Source: Allorhizobium undicola ORS 992 = ATCC 700741
Lineage (GTDB): Bacteria > Pseudomonadota > Alphaproteobacteria > Rhizobiales > Rhizobiaceae
Length of the DNA stretch: 64,000 nucleotides
Assembly (NCBI RefSeq): GCF_000621665.1
Contig: NZ_JHXQ01000021.1
Location: forward strand, 1 to 64,000
Direction of reading: 5' to 3'
The notes under the pieces are model-generated. The model saw only the letters and a list, made by a program, of their open reading frames with translations, ran no database searches and was not told the origin of the DNA. Positions 9,306 through 17,945 of this stretch are shown in pieces. A program made the position numbers and the translations under genes. Numbering within the stretch: the stretch's first letter is position 1; each line of letters opens with the position of its first letter.

Positions 9306-10604
9306 TCAGCCAGCCGTCTTGGCGAAGCGGGCCAGAAGCTCGTCGGCTTCCTTCTTGATCGTCTCCATGGCGGCCTTGGGCGTGGTTTCGCCGGAGAAGA
9401 TCTTGTTGTATTCACGCTCCATCACGGCGCGGATCTGCGGATAAAAGCCCATGCGATAGCCCTTGTCCCATTCCGCACCCGGCAGCGAAAGCTGCTTGAT
9501 GCCAACTTCGGCAACCGGCTCCTTCTCGTAATAGCCGTCCTTCTTGGCCAGTTCGTAAGCAGCCTTTGTGATGGCCACATAACCGGTGGACTGATGGTAG
9601 AAGGTCTGGATTTCCGGCGAGGTCAGGAAGTTGAAGAAGGCGGCCGTGCATTTGTTTTCCGCTTCCGGCTTGCCCGACATGGCAAAGAGCGCCGCGCCAC
9701 CGATGAAGGAATGCACGCCCGCACCCTTGATGGAGCCCCAGTAAGGCAGGAAATCTGCCGAGAAGGGAACGCTCGCCGTCTTCTTCAGACCACCGAAGGA
9801 GCCGGAGGAGCCAATCCAGAAGGCAGCCTTGCCTTCCTCGAATACTTTCTGGTTATCGTTCCAGGCAGCGCCGTAATAGGCGAAATAACCCTTGTCCTTC
9901 CATTCCTTCAGCTTGTCATACATCATCACATGGTTCGGATCGGTGACATTGATGACCGTATCCTTGACGCTGTCATAGCCGTTGTTGTTGGAAGCAAACT
10001 GGATGTTGTTGCGCGAGAAGAAATTCTCGGTGAACTGCCAGGTGAGCTGCGACTGGATCAGCGGAATATAACCGGCTTCCTTCAGCTTCGGCGCAATCTT
10101 CTCGAACTCTTCCCAGGTCTTCGGCGCCTCGACACCGGCCTTCTTCAGCGCATCGGTGTTGATATACATGATCGGCGCCGAGGAATTGAACGGCATACCG
10201 ACGAACTTGCCGGTGGAATCGGCATAGAAATACTTCACGCCTTCGATAAAGGCGTCGCGGTCGAACTTGTAACCGGCCTTGGTGATCAGGTCTTCAGCCG
10301 GAATGACGGCGCCCTTGGCGTTGATGATGGTGGCCGCGCCCGCATCGAACACCTGAAGAATGTTCGGCTGCTGGCCGGACCGGAAGGCAGCGATGCCCGC
10401 ACCCAGGGCTTCCTCGTAGGAACCCTTGGACGTCGGCGTCAGCACGCATTCGCTCTGCGCGGCATTGAACTTCTGGGCGACCTCGTTGATCACTTCGCCA
10501 TTGCGCCCGCCCATGCCATGCCACCAGGAAATATTGGTGGCCGCAAAGGAAGAGGTGGCCGAAACGCTCACGGCCAGCGCCGCCATAGAAAGCTTCTTGA
10601 ACAT
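9306..10604 (-). CDS. ugpB: Glycerol-3-phosphate ABC importer, periplasmic binding protein
   Basis: A 432-residue exported protein. The signal peptide MFKKLSMAALAVSVSATSSFA ends at an AxA-like site. The mature N-terminus, TNISWWHGMGGRNGEVINEVAQKFN, is characteristic of UgpB, and the protein belongs to the extracellular solute-binding family 1. The ATG at 10604 is chosen because of the signal peptide and an upstream AAAGGA site; the open frame extends further but without a signal. It is first in the ugpBAEC operon and is preceded by a phased Pho box, so induction by phosphate starvation is expected. Confidence 0.92.
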   Translation of the reverse strand: MFKKLSMAALAVSVSATSSFAATNISWWHGMGGRNGEVINEVAQKFNAAQSECVLTPTSKGSYEEALGAGIAAFRSGQQPNILQVFDAGAATIINAKGAVIPAEDLITKAGYKFDRDAFIEGVKYFYADSTGKFVGMPFNSSAPIMYINTDALKKAGVEAPKTWEEFEKIAPKLKEAGYIPLIQSQLTWQFTENFFSRNNIQFASNNNGYDSVKDTVINVTDPNHVMMYDKLKEWKDKGYFAYYGAAWNDNQKVFEEGKAAFWIGSSGSFGGLKKTASVPFSADFLPYWGSIKGAGVHSFIGGAALFAMSGKPEAENKCTAAFFNFLTSPEIQTFYHQSTGYVAITKAAYELAKKDGYYEKEPVAEVGIKQLSLPGAEWDKGYRMGFYPQIRAVMEREYNKIFSGETTPKAAMETIKKEADELLARFAKTAG

Positions 10605-10974
10605 GGATTGATCCTTTCCGCCGGAATCGGGGTTGGACCAAGCCATTAGTGAGGCAAGATGACAGGCGCTTGAACATTTTATGACGGGTTTATTACAGGA
10701 ATTGAGCGTGGCATATTCAAAAACCCCGGAAATACATGGGTTTTTACGACAATTTGCGGCGTTCCCGTAATTTCGGCCGACATCTTTAAGCACTTTCGGA
10801 AATTCTATTCTCTTTTTGTTTCATTTTTACAACTCATCACAACCTGATTCCACCCGGAATGGGCTAATGTTCCGTTATTGTTCTTGTTATTGCGGATTTT
10901 TCGTGACATGGTTGCTATCTCCCGCCTGAGTTGAGAAACGTTGCAGGCAAGGTGGGCAAGCGTTTGAGGGCACA
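10605..10974. other. Divergent intergenic region between ugpB and comM
   Basis: These 370 bases hold the ugp Pho box at 10659-10698. The stretch 10780-10910 is AT-rich and probably contains the comM promoter, but I cannot place it with confidence. No small gene is evident. Confidence 0.5.
10659..10698 (-). promoter_or_regulatory. Pho box upstream of ugpB
   Basis: Read on the minus strand, CTGTAAT (10698-10692), spacer AAAC, and CCGTCAT (10687-10681) match the alphaproteobacterial Pho box CTGTCAT-N4-CTGTCAT at 6 of 7 bases in each half. A further exact CTGTCAT at 10665-10659 lies in the same 11-base phase, two units downstream. It ends 54 bases before the ugpB start. PhoB binding is inferred. 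Confidence 0.75.
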
Positions 10975-12507
10975 ATGGTAGCACGGGTCAGTACGGTCGC
11001 ATTTCAGGGAATAGAAGGTGTGCCGGTGGACGTTCAGGTCATGGTGGCGCCCGGCAAGGTGGGGATGCAGATCGTGGGCCTGCCGGACAAGGCCGTGGCC
11101 GAAAGCCGCGAGCGGGTGCAGGCGGCCCTGCACGCTTCCGGCCTTGCTCTTCCGGCCAAACGCATCACCATCAATCTTGCGCCCGCCGACCTTCCCAAGG
11201 AAGGTTCGCATTTCGATCTTGCCATCGCGCTTGGCCTGATGGCGGCGATGGAGGCCATTCCGGCGGATGCGGTTTCCGGCTATCTGGTGATCGGCGAACT
11301 CAATCTCGACGGCACGATTGCCGCCGTGGCAGGCGCGCTTCCCGCCGCCATGGCGGCAAATGCCATGGACAAGGGCCTGATCTGCCCTGCCGATAGCGGG
11401 CCGGAAGCGGCCTGGGCCGGCGAAGACATCGACATTCTCGCCCCGCGCAGCCTGATTGCGCTGGCCAATCACTTTCGCGGCACGCAGGTTCTGTGGCGGC
11501 CGCAACCGGCCTCCCGCGCCCTTATCGGCAATCTGCCGGACCTTGCCGACATCAAGGGTCAGGAAAGCGCCAAAAGAGCACTGGAAGTGGCTGCCGCGGG
11601 CGGTCACAATCTGTTGATGGTCGGCCCGCCCGGCTCGGGCAAATCCATGCTGGCGGCGCGGCTTCCCTCCATTCTGCCCGTGCTGCAACCGTCGGAACTG
11701 CTGGAGGTTTCCATGGTCCACTCCATCGCCGGGCAATTGTCCGGCGGGCGATTGTCGGACCGGCGGCCCTTCCGCACCCCGCACCACTCCGCCACCATGG
11801 CAGCCCTGGTTGGCGGCGGCATGAGGGCCAAACCCGGCGAGGCTTCGCTTGCCCATCACGGCGTGCTGTTTCTCGACGAGTTTCCCGAATTCATGCCCCA
11901 GGTTCTCGACGCGCTGCGCCAGCCGATCGAAACGGGTGAATGCATCATTGCCCGCGCCAATCACCGCGTATCCTATCCGGCCAAATTCCAGCTCGTCGCG
12001 GCCATGAACCCCTGCCGCTGCGGCATGGCGGGCGAGCCCGGCCACACCTGCGCACGCGGCCCGCGCTGCGTGAGCGATTATCAGGCCCGCATTTCCGGGC
12101 CGCTGATGGACCGTATCGATATTCGCATCGATGTGCCCGCCGTTTCCGCCATGGACCTCATCAAGCCAATGGCCGCCGAAAAAAGCGCCGATGTCGCCCG
12201 CCGCGTGGCCAGGGCGCGCCAACGGCAGATCGACCGGCTTTTGGCCCTGGGAGAAAGAAACGTTTCGACCAACGCCGCCTGCTCCACGGCACTGATCGAA
12301 AAAATCGCCGCACCCGATGCCGCCGGCCTGCAATTGCTGCGTGACGCGGCGGAAAAGTTCAAATTCTCCGCCCGCGCCTATCACCGCGTCTTGAAGGTGG
12401 CCCGCACGCTTGCCGATCTGGACGGGGCCGAGAACCTTGGCCGCCTGCATCTGGCGGAGGCGATTTCCTATCGCATCCCCGCCGAGCGGCTTTCGGCAGC
12501 CGCATAA
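10975..12507 (+). CDS. comM: ComM / YifB family AAA+ ATPase (Mg-chelatase-like)
   Basis: A 510-residue protein with three parts: an N-terminal Lon-protease-like domain (residues 1-170, starting MVARVSTVAFQGIEGVPVDVQV), a Mg-chelatase AAA+ core with Walker A GPPGSGKS (217-224) and Walker B VLFLDEFPEF, and a C-terminal Mg-chelatase domain. A cysteine cluster (NPCRCGMAGEPGHTCARGPRC) is typical. ComM homologues act as hexameric helicases promoting branch migration during natural transformation; the role in this organism is not known. The start is preceded by a GAGGG site. The gene converges on a likely sRNA whose terminator lies 3 bases past the stop. Confidence 0.92.
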   Translation: MVARVSTVAFQGIEGVPVDVQVMVAPGKVGMQIVGLPDKAVAESRERVQAALHASGLALPAKRITINLAPADLPKEGSHFDLAIALGLMAAMEAIPADAVSGYLVIGELNLDGTIAAVAGALPAAMAANAMDKGLICPADSGPEAAWAGEDIDILAPRSLIALANHFRGTQVLWRPQPASRALIGNLPDLADIKGQESAKRALEVAAAGGHNLLMVGPPGSGKSMLAARLPSILPVLQPSELLEVSMVHSIAGQLSGGRLSDRRPFRTPHHSATMAALVGGGMRAKPGEASLAHHGVLFLDEFPEFMPQVLDALRQPIETGECIIARANHRVSYPAKFQLVAAMNPCRCGMAGEPGHTCARGPRCVSDYQARISGPLMDRIDIRIDVPAVSAMDLIKPMAAEKSADVARRVARARQRQIDRLLALGERNVSTNAACSTALIEKIAAPDAAGLQLLRDAAEKFKFSARAYHRVLKVARTLADLDGAENLGRLHLAEAISYRIPAERLSAAA

Positions 12508-12510
12508 AAC

Positions 12511-12661
12511 AAAAAAGCCGTCACGGCAGGAGGCGGCGCCGTGACGACTTTTCTAATGGTTGGACAAAGGCCCGGAGAGGGGGATAAGGCCTTTGTCCTG
12601 ACGTCTGAAGCGGCGGGGGACGAGCCAGCTTTCAGACCGCGACGCTTTTTGTTGCGCCGGT
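12511..12661 (-). ncRNA. Three-hairpin small RNA with anti-Shine-Dalgarno loops (alpha-r14-like)
   Basis: Read on the minus strand there are three hairpins. Stem 1 pairs 628-637 with 603-611 of the 12-kb block, extended by GGC/GCC, with loop TCGTCCCCC. Stem 2 is an 11-bp perfect stem (GGACAAAGGCC with its complement, 562-598), its loop containing TCCCCCTCTCC. Stem 3 is GTCACGGC/GCCGTGAC (520-545), its loop containing CCTCCT, followed by TTTTTT as an intrinsic terminator. All three loops are pyrimidine-rich and complementary to ribosome-binding sites. This architecture matches the alpha-r14 family of rhizobial trans-acting sRNAs (for example NfeR1). Family membership is inferred from structure only. 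The same hairpin could also end comM transcripts. Confidence 0.65.
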
Positions 12662-12667
12662 GAGTTC

Positions 12668-12696
12668 TAAATGCGCCCCCAAATGTGTCTTTTCAA
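12668..12696 (-). promoter_or_regulatory. Candidate promoter of the three-hairpin sRNA
   Basis: On the minus strand TTGAAA (12696-12691) is followed after 17 bases by CATTTA (12673-12668), about 7 bases before the expected RNA start. The -35 part CCTTGAAA also resembles alphaproteobacterial RpoH promoters. Confidence 0.35.
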
Positions 12697-12944
12697 GGGT
12701 TCCCAGATTACAATGCGGTAAGCTTTTCGTGATGAGATTAAAAAATCGTCACTTTTGTCCAGCACCTCACAAACTACTGAAAAAGCGGGCCTGAAAACAT
12801 ATCCGCTGAGCGCATTTCCTGCCGCATCCGGTAATTCCGGCAGCCGCCCTGTCGCGGTTTCCGCCGTCTCCCATATTCCTTTGCTTGCGTATTTCCGTTG
12901 CCCCCCGATTTACCTTAACCTGCGGGCGCGCTATCCCTGTGCCC

Positions 12945-15914
12945 ATGAAAAAAGGCGATCATCTCTTTCTCGTTGACGGCTCCGGCTTCATCTTCCGGGC
13001 CTTTCACGCGCTTCCGGCGCTGACACGTAAATCCGACGGCCTGCCTGTGGGTGCGGTTTCGGGCTTTTGCAATATGCTGTGGAAGCTTCTCACCGATGCG
13101 CGCGATACCTCCGTCGGTGTCACGCCCACCCATCTTGCGGTGATCTTCGATTATTCCTCCAAGACATTTCGCAAGGAAATCTATCCGGATTACAAGGCCA
13201 ACCGCTCCGCTCCGCCGGAGGATCTGGTGCCGCAATTTTCGCTGATCCGTCAGGCAACCCGCGCCTTCAACCTGCCATGCATCGAAACGGAAGGCTTTGA
13301 GGCCGACGACATCATCGCCACCTATGCCCGCGCGGCCGAAGCCATCGGTGCGGATGTCACCATCGTTTCCTCCGACAAGGATCTGATGCAGCTCGTCACC
13401 CCGAATGTCCACATGTATGACAGCATGAAGGACAAGCAGATCGGCATTCCCGAAGTCATCGAAAAATGGGGCGTGCCGCCTGAAAAGATGATCGACCTGC
13501 AATCGCTGACGGGCGACAGCACCGACAATGTGCCGGGCATTGCCGGGATTGGCCCGAAAACGGCCGCACAGTTGCTGGAGGAATTTGGCGATCTCGACAC
13601 CCTTCTGGCCCGCGCTGGCGAGATCAAACAGGCAAAACGACGTGAAAACATTCTGGCGGGCCGTGAGCTTGTGCAAATTTCCCGCCAGCTTGTCACCTTG
13701 CGCACCGATGTGCCACTGGACATGCCGCTCGATGCGCTGATGCTGGAAAGGCAGGACGGCCCAAAGCTCATCGCCTTCCTCAAGGCCATGGAGTTTACCA
13801 GCCTGACACGCCGCGTGGCCGAAGCCTGCGATTGCGATGCCTCAGCCATCGCGCCCGCCATCGTGGCCGTGGAGGAAGGTGCTGCCGCCCACGGACCGGA
13901 CCTCGACCCGGCAGGAACCGGAGCGAGCGCCGCGCAGGCGGCTGTTTCCGTTCCCCCGCAAGGCGAGACGGCGAAAGGCGCCACGCCGCAGGATCTCGCC
14001 GCTGCCCGCCTTGAGGCTTTCGGTGGCAAGGAGATCGACCGCAGCAGCTATGTGACGATCCGCGATCTTGCGACGCTTGAACAATGGATCGCGGCAGCGC
14101 GCGAGCGCGGTCTGGTGGCCTTCGATACGGAAACCAATTCGCTGGATCCCATGCAGGCCGATCTGGTCGGCTTTTCGCTTGCCCTGCAAGACGATGCGCT
14201 CGATCCGGGGGCGGTGGCCATCCGCGCGGCCTATGTGCCGCTTGGTCATCGCAAGGGGCAGGACGACCTGCTGGGCGGCGGCCTCACGGAGGGGCAGATC
14301 CCCATGGCCGAGGCGCTGGCCGCCCTGAAAGGACTGCTCGAAGATTCCGCCGTGCTGAAAATCGCCCAGAACCTCAAATACGATTATCTGGTGATGAAGC
14401 GGCACGGCGTCAGCCTGCAAGCCTTTGACGATACCATGCTGATGTCCTACGTGCTGGAAGCCGGCCAGGGCAATCACGGCATGGATAGCCTTTCCGAACG
14501 CTGGCTCGGCCACACGCCGATTGCCTACAAGGACGTGGCCGGTTCCGGCAAGAGTGCCGTCACCTTCGATTTCGTCGAGATCGACAAGGCAACCGCCTAT
14601 GCCGCAGAGGATGCCGATGTGACGCTGCGGCTTTGGCTTGTCCTCAAGCCGCGGCTTGCGGCCGCAGGGCTTTTGCGGGTCTATGAGCGTCTCGAACGCC
14701 CGCTGGTGCCGGTTCTGGCGGAAATGGAGGAGCGCGGTATCACCATCGACAAGCAGATTCTTTCGCGCCTTTCCGGCGAGCTGGCGCAAAAGGCCGCCGC
14801 CTTCGAAGATGAGATTTACGAGCTGGCGGGAGAGCGTTTCAACGTCGGCTCCCCCAAGCAGCTCGGCGATATTCTCTTTGGCAAGATGGGCCTTTCCGGC
14901 GGCTCGAAAACCAAAACCGGCCAATGGTCCACCTCCGCTCAGGTGCTGGAGGATCTGGCCGCCCAAGGCGAGGCACTGCCGCGCAAGATCGTGGACTGGC
15001 GCCAGCTCACCAAGCTGAAATCGACCTATACGGATGCCCTGCCCGGCTATGTGCATCCGCAAACCAAGCGGGTTCACACCAGCTATTCGCTGGCTTCCAC
15101 CACGACCGGGCGGCTTTCCTCCTCCGAGCCCAATCTGCAAAACATTCCGGTGCGCACGGCAGAGGGCCGCAAGATCCGCACTGCCTTCATTGCCAGCCCC
15201 GGCCACAAGCTTCTGTCTGCCGATTACAGTCAGATCGAGCTTCGCGTTCTGGCTCACGTGGCAGAGATCCCGCAATTGCGCCAGGCCTTTGCCGATGGCG
15301 TGGATATTCACGCCATGACGGCCTCCGAAATGTTCGGCGTTCCGGTAGAGGCTATGCCATCCGAGGTGCGGCGGCGCGCCAAGGCCATCAATTTCGGCAT
15401 CATCTATGGCATTTCAGCCTTTGGCCTTGCCAACCAGCTCGGCATAGAGCGCGGCGAGGCGGGCGATTACATCAAGCGGTATTTCGAACGCTTCCCCGGC
15501 ATTCGCGATTATATGGAAAGCACCAAGGCCTTTGCCCGCGAGCATGGCTATGTGGAAACGATTTTCGCTCGCCGCGCCCATTATCCGGAGATCAAATCCT
15601 CCAATCCTTCGGTACGCGCCTTCAACGAACGCGCCGCCATAAACGCTCCGATCCAGGGTTCGGCCGCCGACATCATCCGCCGCGCCATGGTGCAGGTGGA
15701 ACCGGCCCTGGAGCGGGCCGGTCTTTCGCAGCAGGTGCGCATGTTGCTGCAAGTGCATGACGAACTGATTTTCGAGGTAGAAGAGGCGGCGGTAGAAAGC
15801 GCCCTGCCCGTCATCGTCTCCACAATGGAACAGGCCACCATGCCAGCCCTTTCCATGCGCGTCCCGCTCAAGGTGGATGCCCGCGCTGCCCACAATTGGG
15901 ATGAGGCACATTGA
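12945..15914 (+). CDS. polA: DNA polymerase I
   Basis: A 989-residue polymerase used in repair and Okazaki-fragment processing. All three domains are intact. The 5' nuclease occupies roughly residues 1-290 (FDYSSKTFRKEIYPDYKANR). The 3'-5' proofreading exonuclease has D394 and E396 in AFDTETNSLDP. The polymerase has motif A DYSQIELR (D760), motif B RRAKAINFGIIYGISAFG and motif C QVHDEL (D939). A low-complexity Ala/Pro linker lies near residues 300-340. ATG 12945 is the likely start; GTG 12939 is in frame two codons earlier. Transcription probably ends at the perfect 24-bp hairpin at 15968-16019. Confidence 0.96.
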   Translation: MKKGDHLFLVDGSGFIFRAFHALPALTRKSDGLPVGAVSGFCNMLWKLLTDARDTSVGVTPTHLAVIFDYSSKTFRKEIYPDYKANRSAPPEDLVPQFSLIRQATRAFNLPCIETEGFEADDIIATYARAAEAIGADVTIVSSDKDLMQLVTPNVHMYDSMKDKQIGIPEVIEKWGVPPEKMIDLQSLTGDSTDNVPGIAGIGPKTAAQLLEEFGDLDTLLARAGEIKQAKRRENILAGRELVQISRQLVTLRTDVPLDMPLDALMLERQDGPKLIAFLKAMEFTSLTRRVAEACDCDASAIAPAIVAVEEGAAAHGPDLDPAGTGASAAQAAVSVPPQGETAKGATPQDLAAARLEAFGGKEIDRSSYVTIRDLATLEQWIAAARERGLVAFDTETNSLDPMQADLVGFSLALQDDALDPGAVAIRAAYVPLGHRKGQDDLLGGGLTEGQIPMAEALAALKGLLEDSAVLKIAQNLKYDYLVMKRHGVSLQAFDDTMLMSYVLEAGQGNHGMDSLSERWLGHTPIAYKDVAGSGKSAVTFDFVEIDKATAYAAEDADVTLRLWLVLKPRLAAAGLLRVYERLERPLVPVLAEMEERGITIDKQILSRLSGELAQKAAAFEDEIYELAGERFNVGSPKQLGDILFGKMGLSGGSKTKTGQWSTSAQVLEDLAAQGEALPRKIVDWRQLTKLKSTYTDALPGYVHPQTKRVHTSYSLASTTTGRLSSSEPNLQNIPVRTAEGRKIRTAFIASPGHKLLSADYSQIELRVLAHVAEIPQLRQAFADGVDIHAMTASEMFGVPVEAMPSEVRRRAKAINFGIIYGISAFGLANQLGIERGEAGDYIKRYFERFPGIRDYMESTKAFAREHGYVETIFARRAHYPEIKSSNPSVRAFNERAAINAPIQGSAADIIRRAMVQVEPALERAGLSQQVRMLLQVHDELIFEVEEAAVESALPVIVSTMEQATMPALSMRVPLKVDARAAHNWDEAH

Positions 15915-16236
15915 AAGGCTGAAGGAAAAATCAGCGACGGATCTTCCCTCCGGAAATGCGGGAAAACAAAATCTTACAGCGCCGTGCGTTTTATCAAACG
16001 CACGGCGCTGTAAGATTTTAAATCTGCTGCATAATTTTCACCTTAAATCGATTCCGATTTAAGGAATTATGCAGTAGAGCGTCGATCTGGTTGAATGAGA
16101 TCGACGCTCCAAGGCACTAGAGCGGTTCATTGTTTCACGGAAACATTGAGCCGCTCTAACTATTTGTTTTTACGCATTTTCAGACGGAAAACCGGCTTCC
16201 ACTTTTCCTGAAAATGCTCTATGCAGTGACACACCC
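15915..16236. other. Repeat-filled gap between polA and the amidohydrolase
   Basis: These 322 bases separate the convergent polA and amidohydrolase genes. They are almost wholly occupied by the composite palindromic repeat at 15968-16221. No gene is visible. Confidence 0.7.
15968..16221. repeat. Composite of three palindromic repeat families (A, C, B)
   Basis: Family A (15968-16076) opens with a perfect 24-bp hairpin with loop TATC (stems 15968-15991 and 15996-16019). It continues with a second palindrome built from CTGCATAATT, CCTTAAATCG and their complements. Family C (16076-16109) is a 12-bp stem, GAGCGTCGATCT and complement. Family B (16119-16221) begins AGAGCGGTTCA and contains GTTTCACGGAAAC and ACCGGCTTCCACTTTTCC. 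Family A resembles the Bru-RS repeats described in Brucella. The first hairpin followed by TTTT probably terminates polA. Confidence 0.8.
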
Positions 16237-17694
16237 TCAAAGCGCAATATCGAGTGGCGGCAGGTTGGCGCGTTGACGAATATCGGCCTGCGCCTTTTCC
16301 GCCTTTTCGATCACCGCCCCGACATCGACGCCGACAAGCCTGCCCTCTCTCTTGCGGATAATGCCATCGATGATAACCGTATCGACATTGGCTGGCTCGC
16401 CATGCTGAACGATCTGATAACTTGGGTTGGTGTTGGCGGCAGGCAGCATGTTTGGCGCATCGGTGCGGATGAGAATGACGTCTGCCCTCTTGCCCGGTGT
16501 CAGTGTGCCGATCTGATCGGAAAGACCCAGAACGTGGGCACCGCTCAGCGTGCCGACACGAATGGCGTCACGGTAGCTGAACGCCCATTTCAGACCCTTA
16601 TGGGCAATACCCAGAAGATCCCCGGTCATTTTATTGGCTTCCACCTGCTGGATGCGGCTGGAATTCACCACGGTCCTGAGGCAGGCGAAAGGATCGGCGG
16701 GCGCCTGGCAGGTCACGTCGATGCTGAAACTGATATTATCCAGCGAAACCCCACCGGACAACATGGGATAGATCGGCGGCAGACCATTGCCGATCATCGG
16801 GTCGGTGGCAGGGCAGAGCGCAACCCCAATCTTCTTTGCGGCAATCAGCCGGACGGCTTCCGGCGGCAGGCCGGGTCCATGCGTGAAGATGAATTCCGGC
16901 CCGAGCAAATCGGGAAAGGCCATGAAACTACCGTGGTCGGTAATCGGCCGCAGACCGAGTTTGCGCGCCAGTGCAACCTGCGGCACGAAATGCTCGCCCG
17001 CACCGTCGAGGATCATGCCAAGTCCCAATCGGCCCTCGCCATTGGCGGCAATCCAGTCCAGGGCGCGCTGAAGATCGGCAGCAGGCGTGGGAACACCGCG
17101 AACGACGCCCGTATAGCTCAATTTGGCGCGAATACCGGCATCGGCCAACGCCTCCAGTTCAGCCTGCACGTCGTTGTAATCCCGCAAACCATGCGACCAG
17201 TTGTGGCAGGTGGTAATGCCTGCATTGATCGCTTCGAGGGCGGCATATTGCACGGCCGTATTGTGATCTTCCACCGAATAGAAGGGCAGGAGATCATGGC
17301 GGTTGAAGTAATCGGTGGCGTCATTCACCATGCCGCGCCACAGGCTGTTCCACATATGCCAGTGGGTATCGACAAAGCCCGGCATGACGATCATGCCTGC
17401 GGCGTCGATCAAATCGGCCTTCGGCGCTTCTATATGCTCGGCGACGGCGACGATCTTGCCGTCCTTGATATGGACATCGCCCTTGACGAGGTCCTTCATG
17501 GCCGGATCGACCGGCAGGACATAGCCGCCACGCAGCAGGATCTCGCCCGAAGAGGGCTTTGCGCTGGACGTCCCGGCGGCGGCGGGGCTGGAAATCCCGC
17601 TCGCCAAAAAAGGTCCAAGAACGGTGGCGCTCATGGCCGCAAGGGCATGGCGGCGCGAGAGTTTGGGTGTTTTCGGATTGCAGCAGTCACACAT
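16237..17694 (-). CDS. Exported amidohydrolase (AtzA/chlorohydrolase-like)
   Basis: A 485-residue metal-dependent amidohydrolase. The N-terminus carries a twin-arginine signal: SRRHALAAMSATVLGPFLASG (residues 13-33) followed by an Ala-rich cleavage region, so Tat export is likely. Metal-binding features include the H-x-H in GFVDTHWHMWNSLWRG near residue 111 and later histidines in ITDHGSF and FIFTHGPG. The C-terminal GTLTPGKRADVILI segment is typical of cytosine-deaminase/AtzA-type composite domains. The substrate cannot be predicted; an aminohydrolase on a heterocycle is plausible. A LysR regulator lies upstream on the same strand. Confidence 0.75.
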   Translation of the reverse strand: MCDCCNPKTPKLSRRHALAAMSATVLGPFLASGISSPAAAGTSSAKPSSGEILLRGGYVLPVDPAMKDLVKGDVHIKDGKIVAVAEHIEAPKADLIDAAGMIVMPGFVDTHWHMWNSLWRGMVNDATDYFNRHDLLPFYSVEDHNTAVQYAALEAINAGITTCHNWSHGLRDYNDVQAELEALADAGIRAKLSYTGVVRGVPTPAADLQRALDWIAANGEGRLGLGMILDGAGEHFVPQVALARKLGLRPITDHGSFMAFPDLLGPEFIFTHGPGLPPEAVRLIAAKKIGVALCPATDPMIGNGLPPIYPMLSGGVSLDNISFSIDVTCQAPADPFACLRTVVNSSRIQQVEANKMTGDLLGIAHKGLKWAFSYRDAIRVGTLSGAHVLGLSDQIGTLTPGKRADVILIRTDAPNMLPAANTNPSYQIVQHGEPANVDTVIIDGIIRKREGRLVGVDVGAVIEKAEKAQADIRQRANLPPLDIAL

Positions 17695-17945
17695 GTTGTC
17701 TCCCCCGGATCAGGCAACCAATTCGCACGGTATTCGCGCAATGGCTGCAAAGCAAAGGACGGCGCCGCGCCATCGCAATGACTGGCGCGCAGCTGCAAGT
17801 CCCCGTTTATCTTGCAATTTCATCCCGGATACCGTGCAGCAGACCCCGCCGCGCGCACCGATGACAGCACCGCTTGCCGGTCGAAGACTGAAGGCATTTC
17901 CTGCCGGGATTGTGAAGGAGAGGTAACAGCACGTTCGCGCTGCAA

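Noticed and set aside
12511-12661. Plain comM terminator only
   Set aside because: The first hairpin after comM can terminate it, but two more phased hairpins with similar loops and a better T tract on the minus strand are not explained by that.
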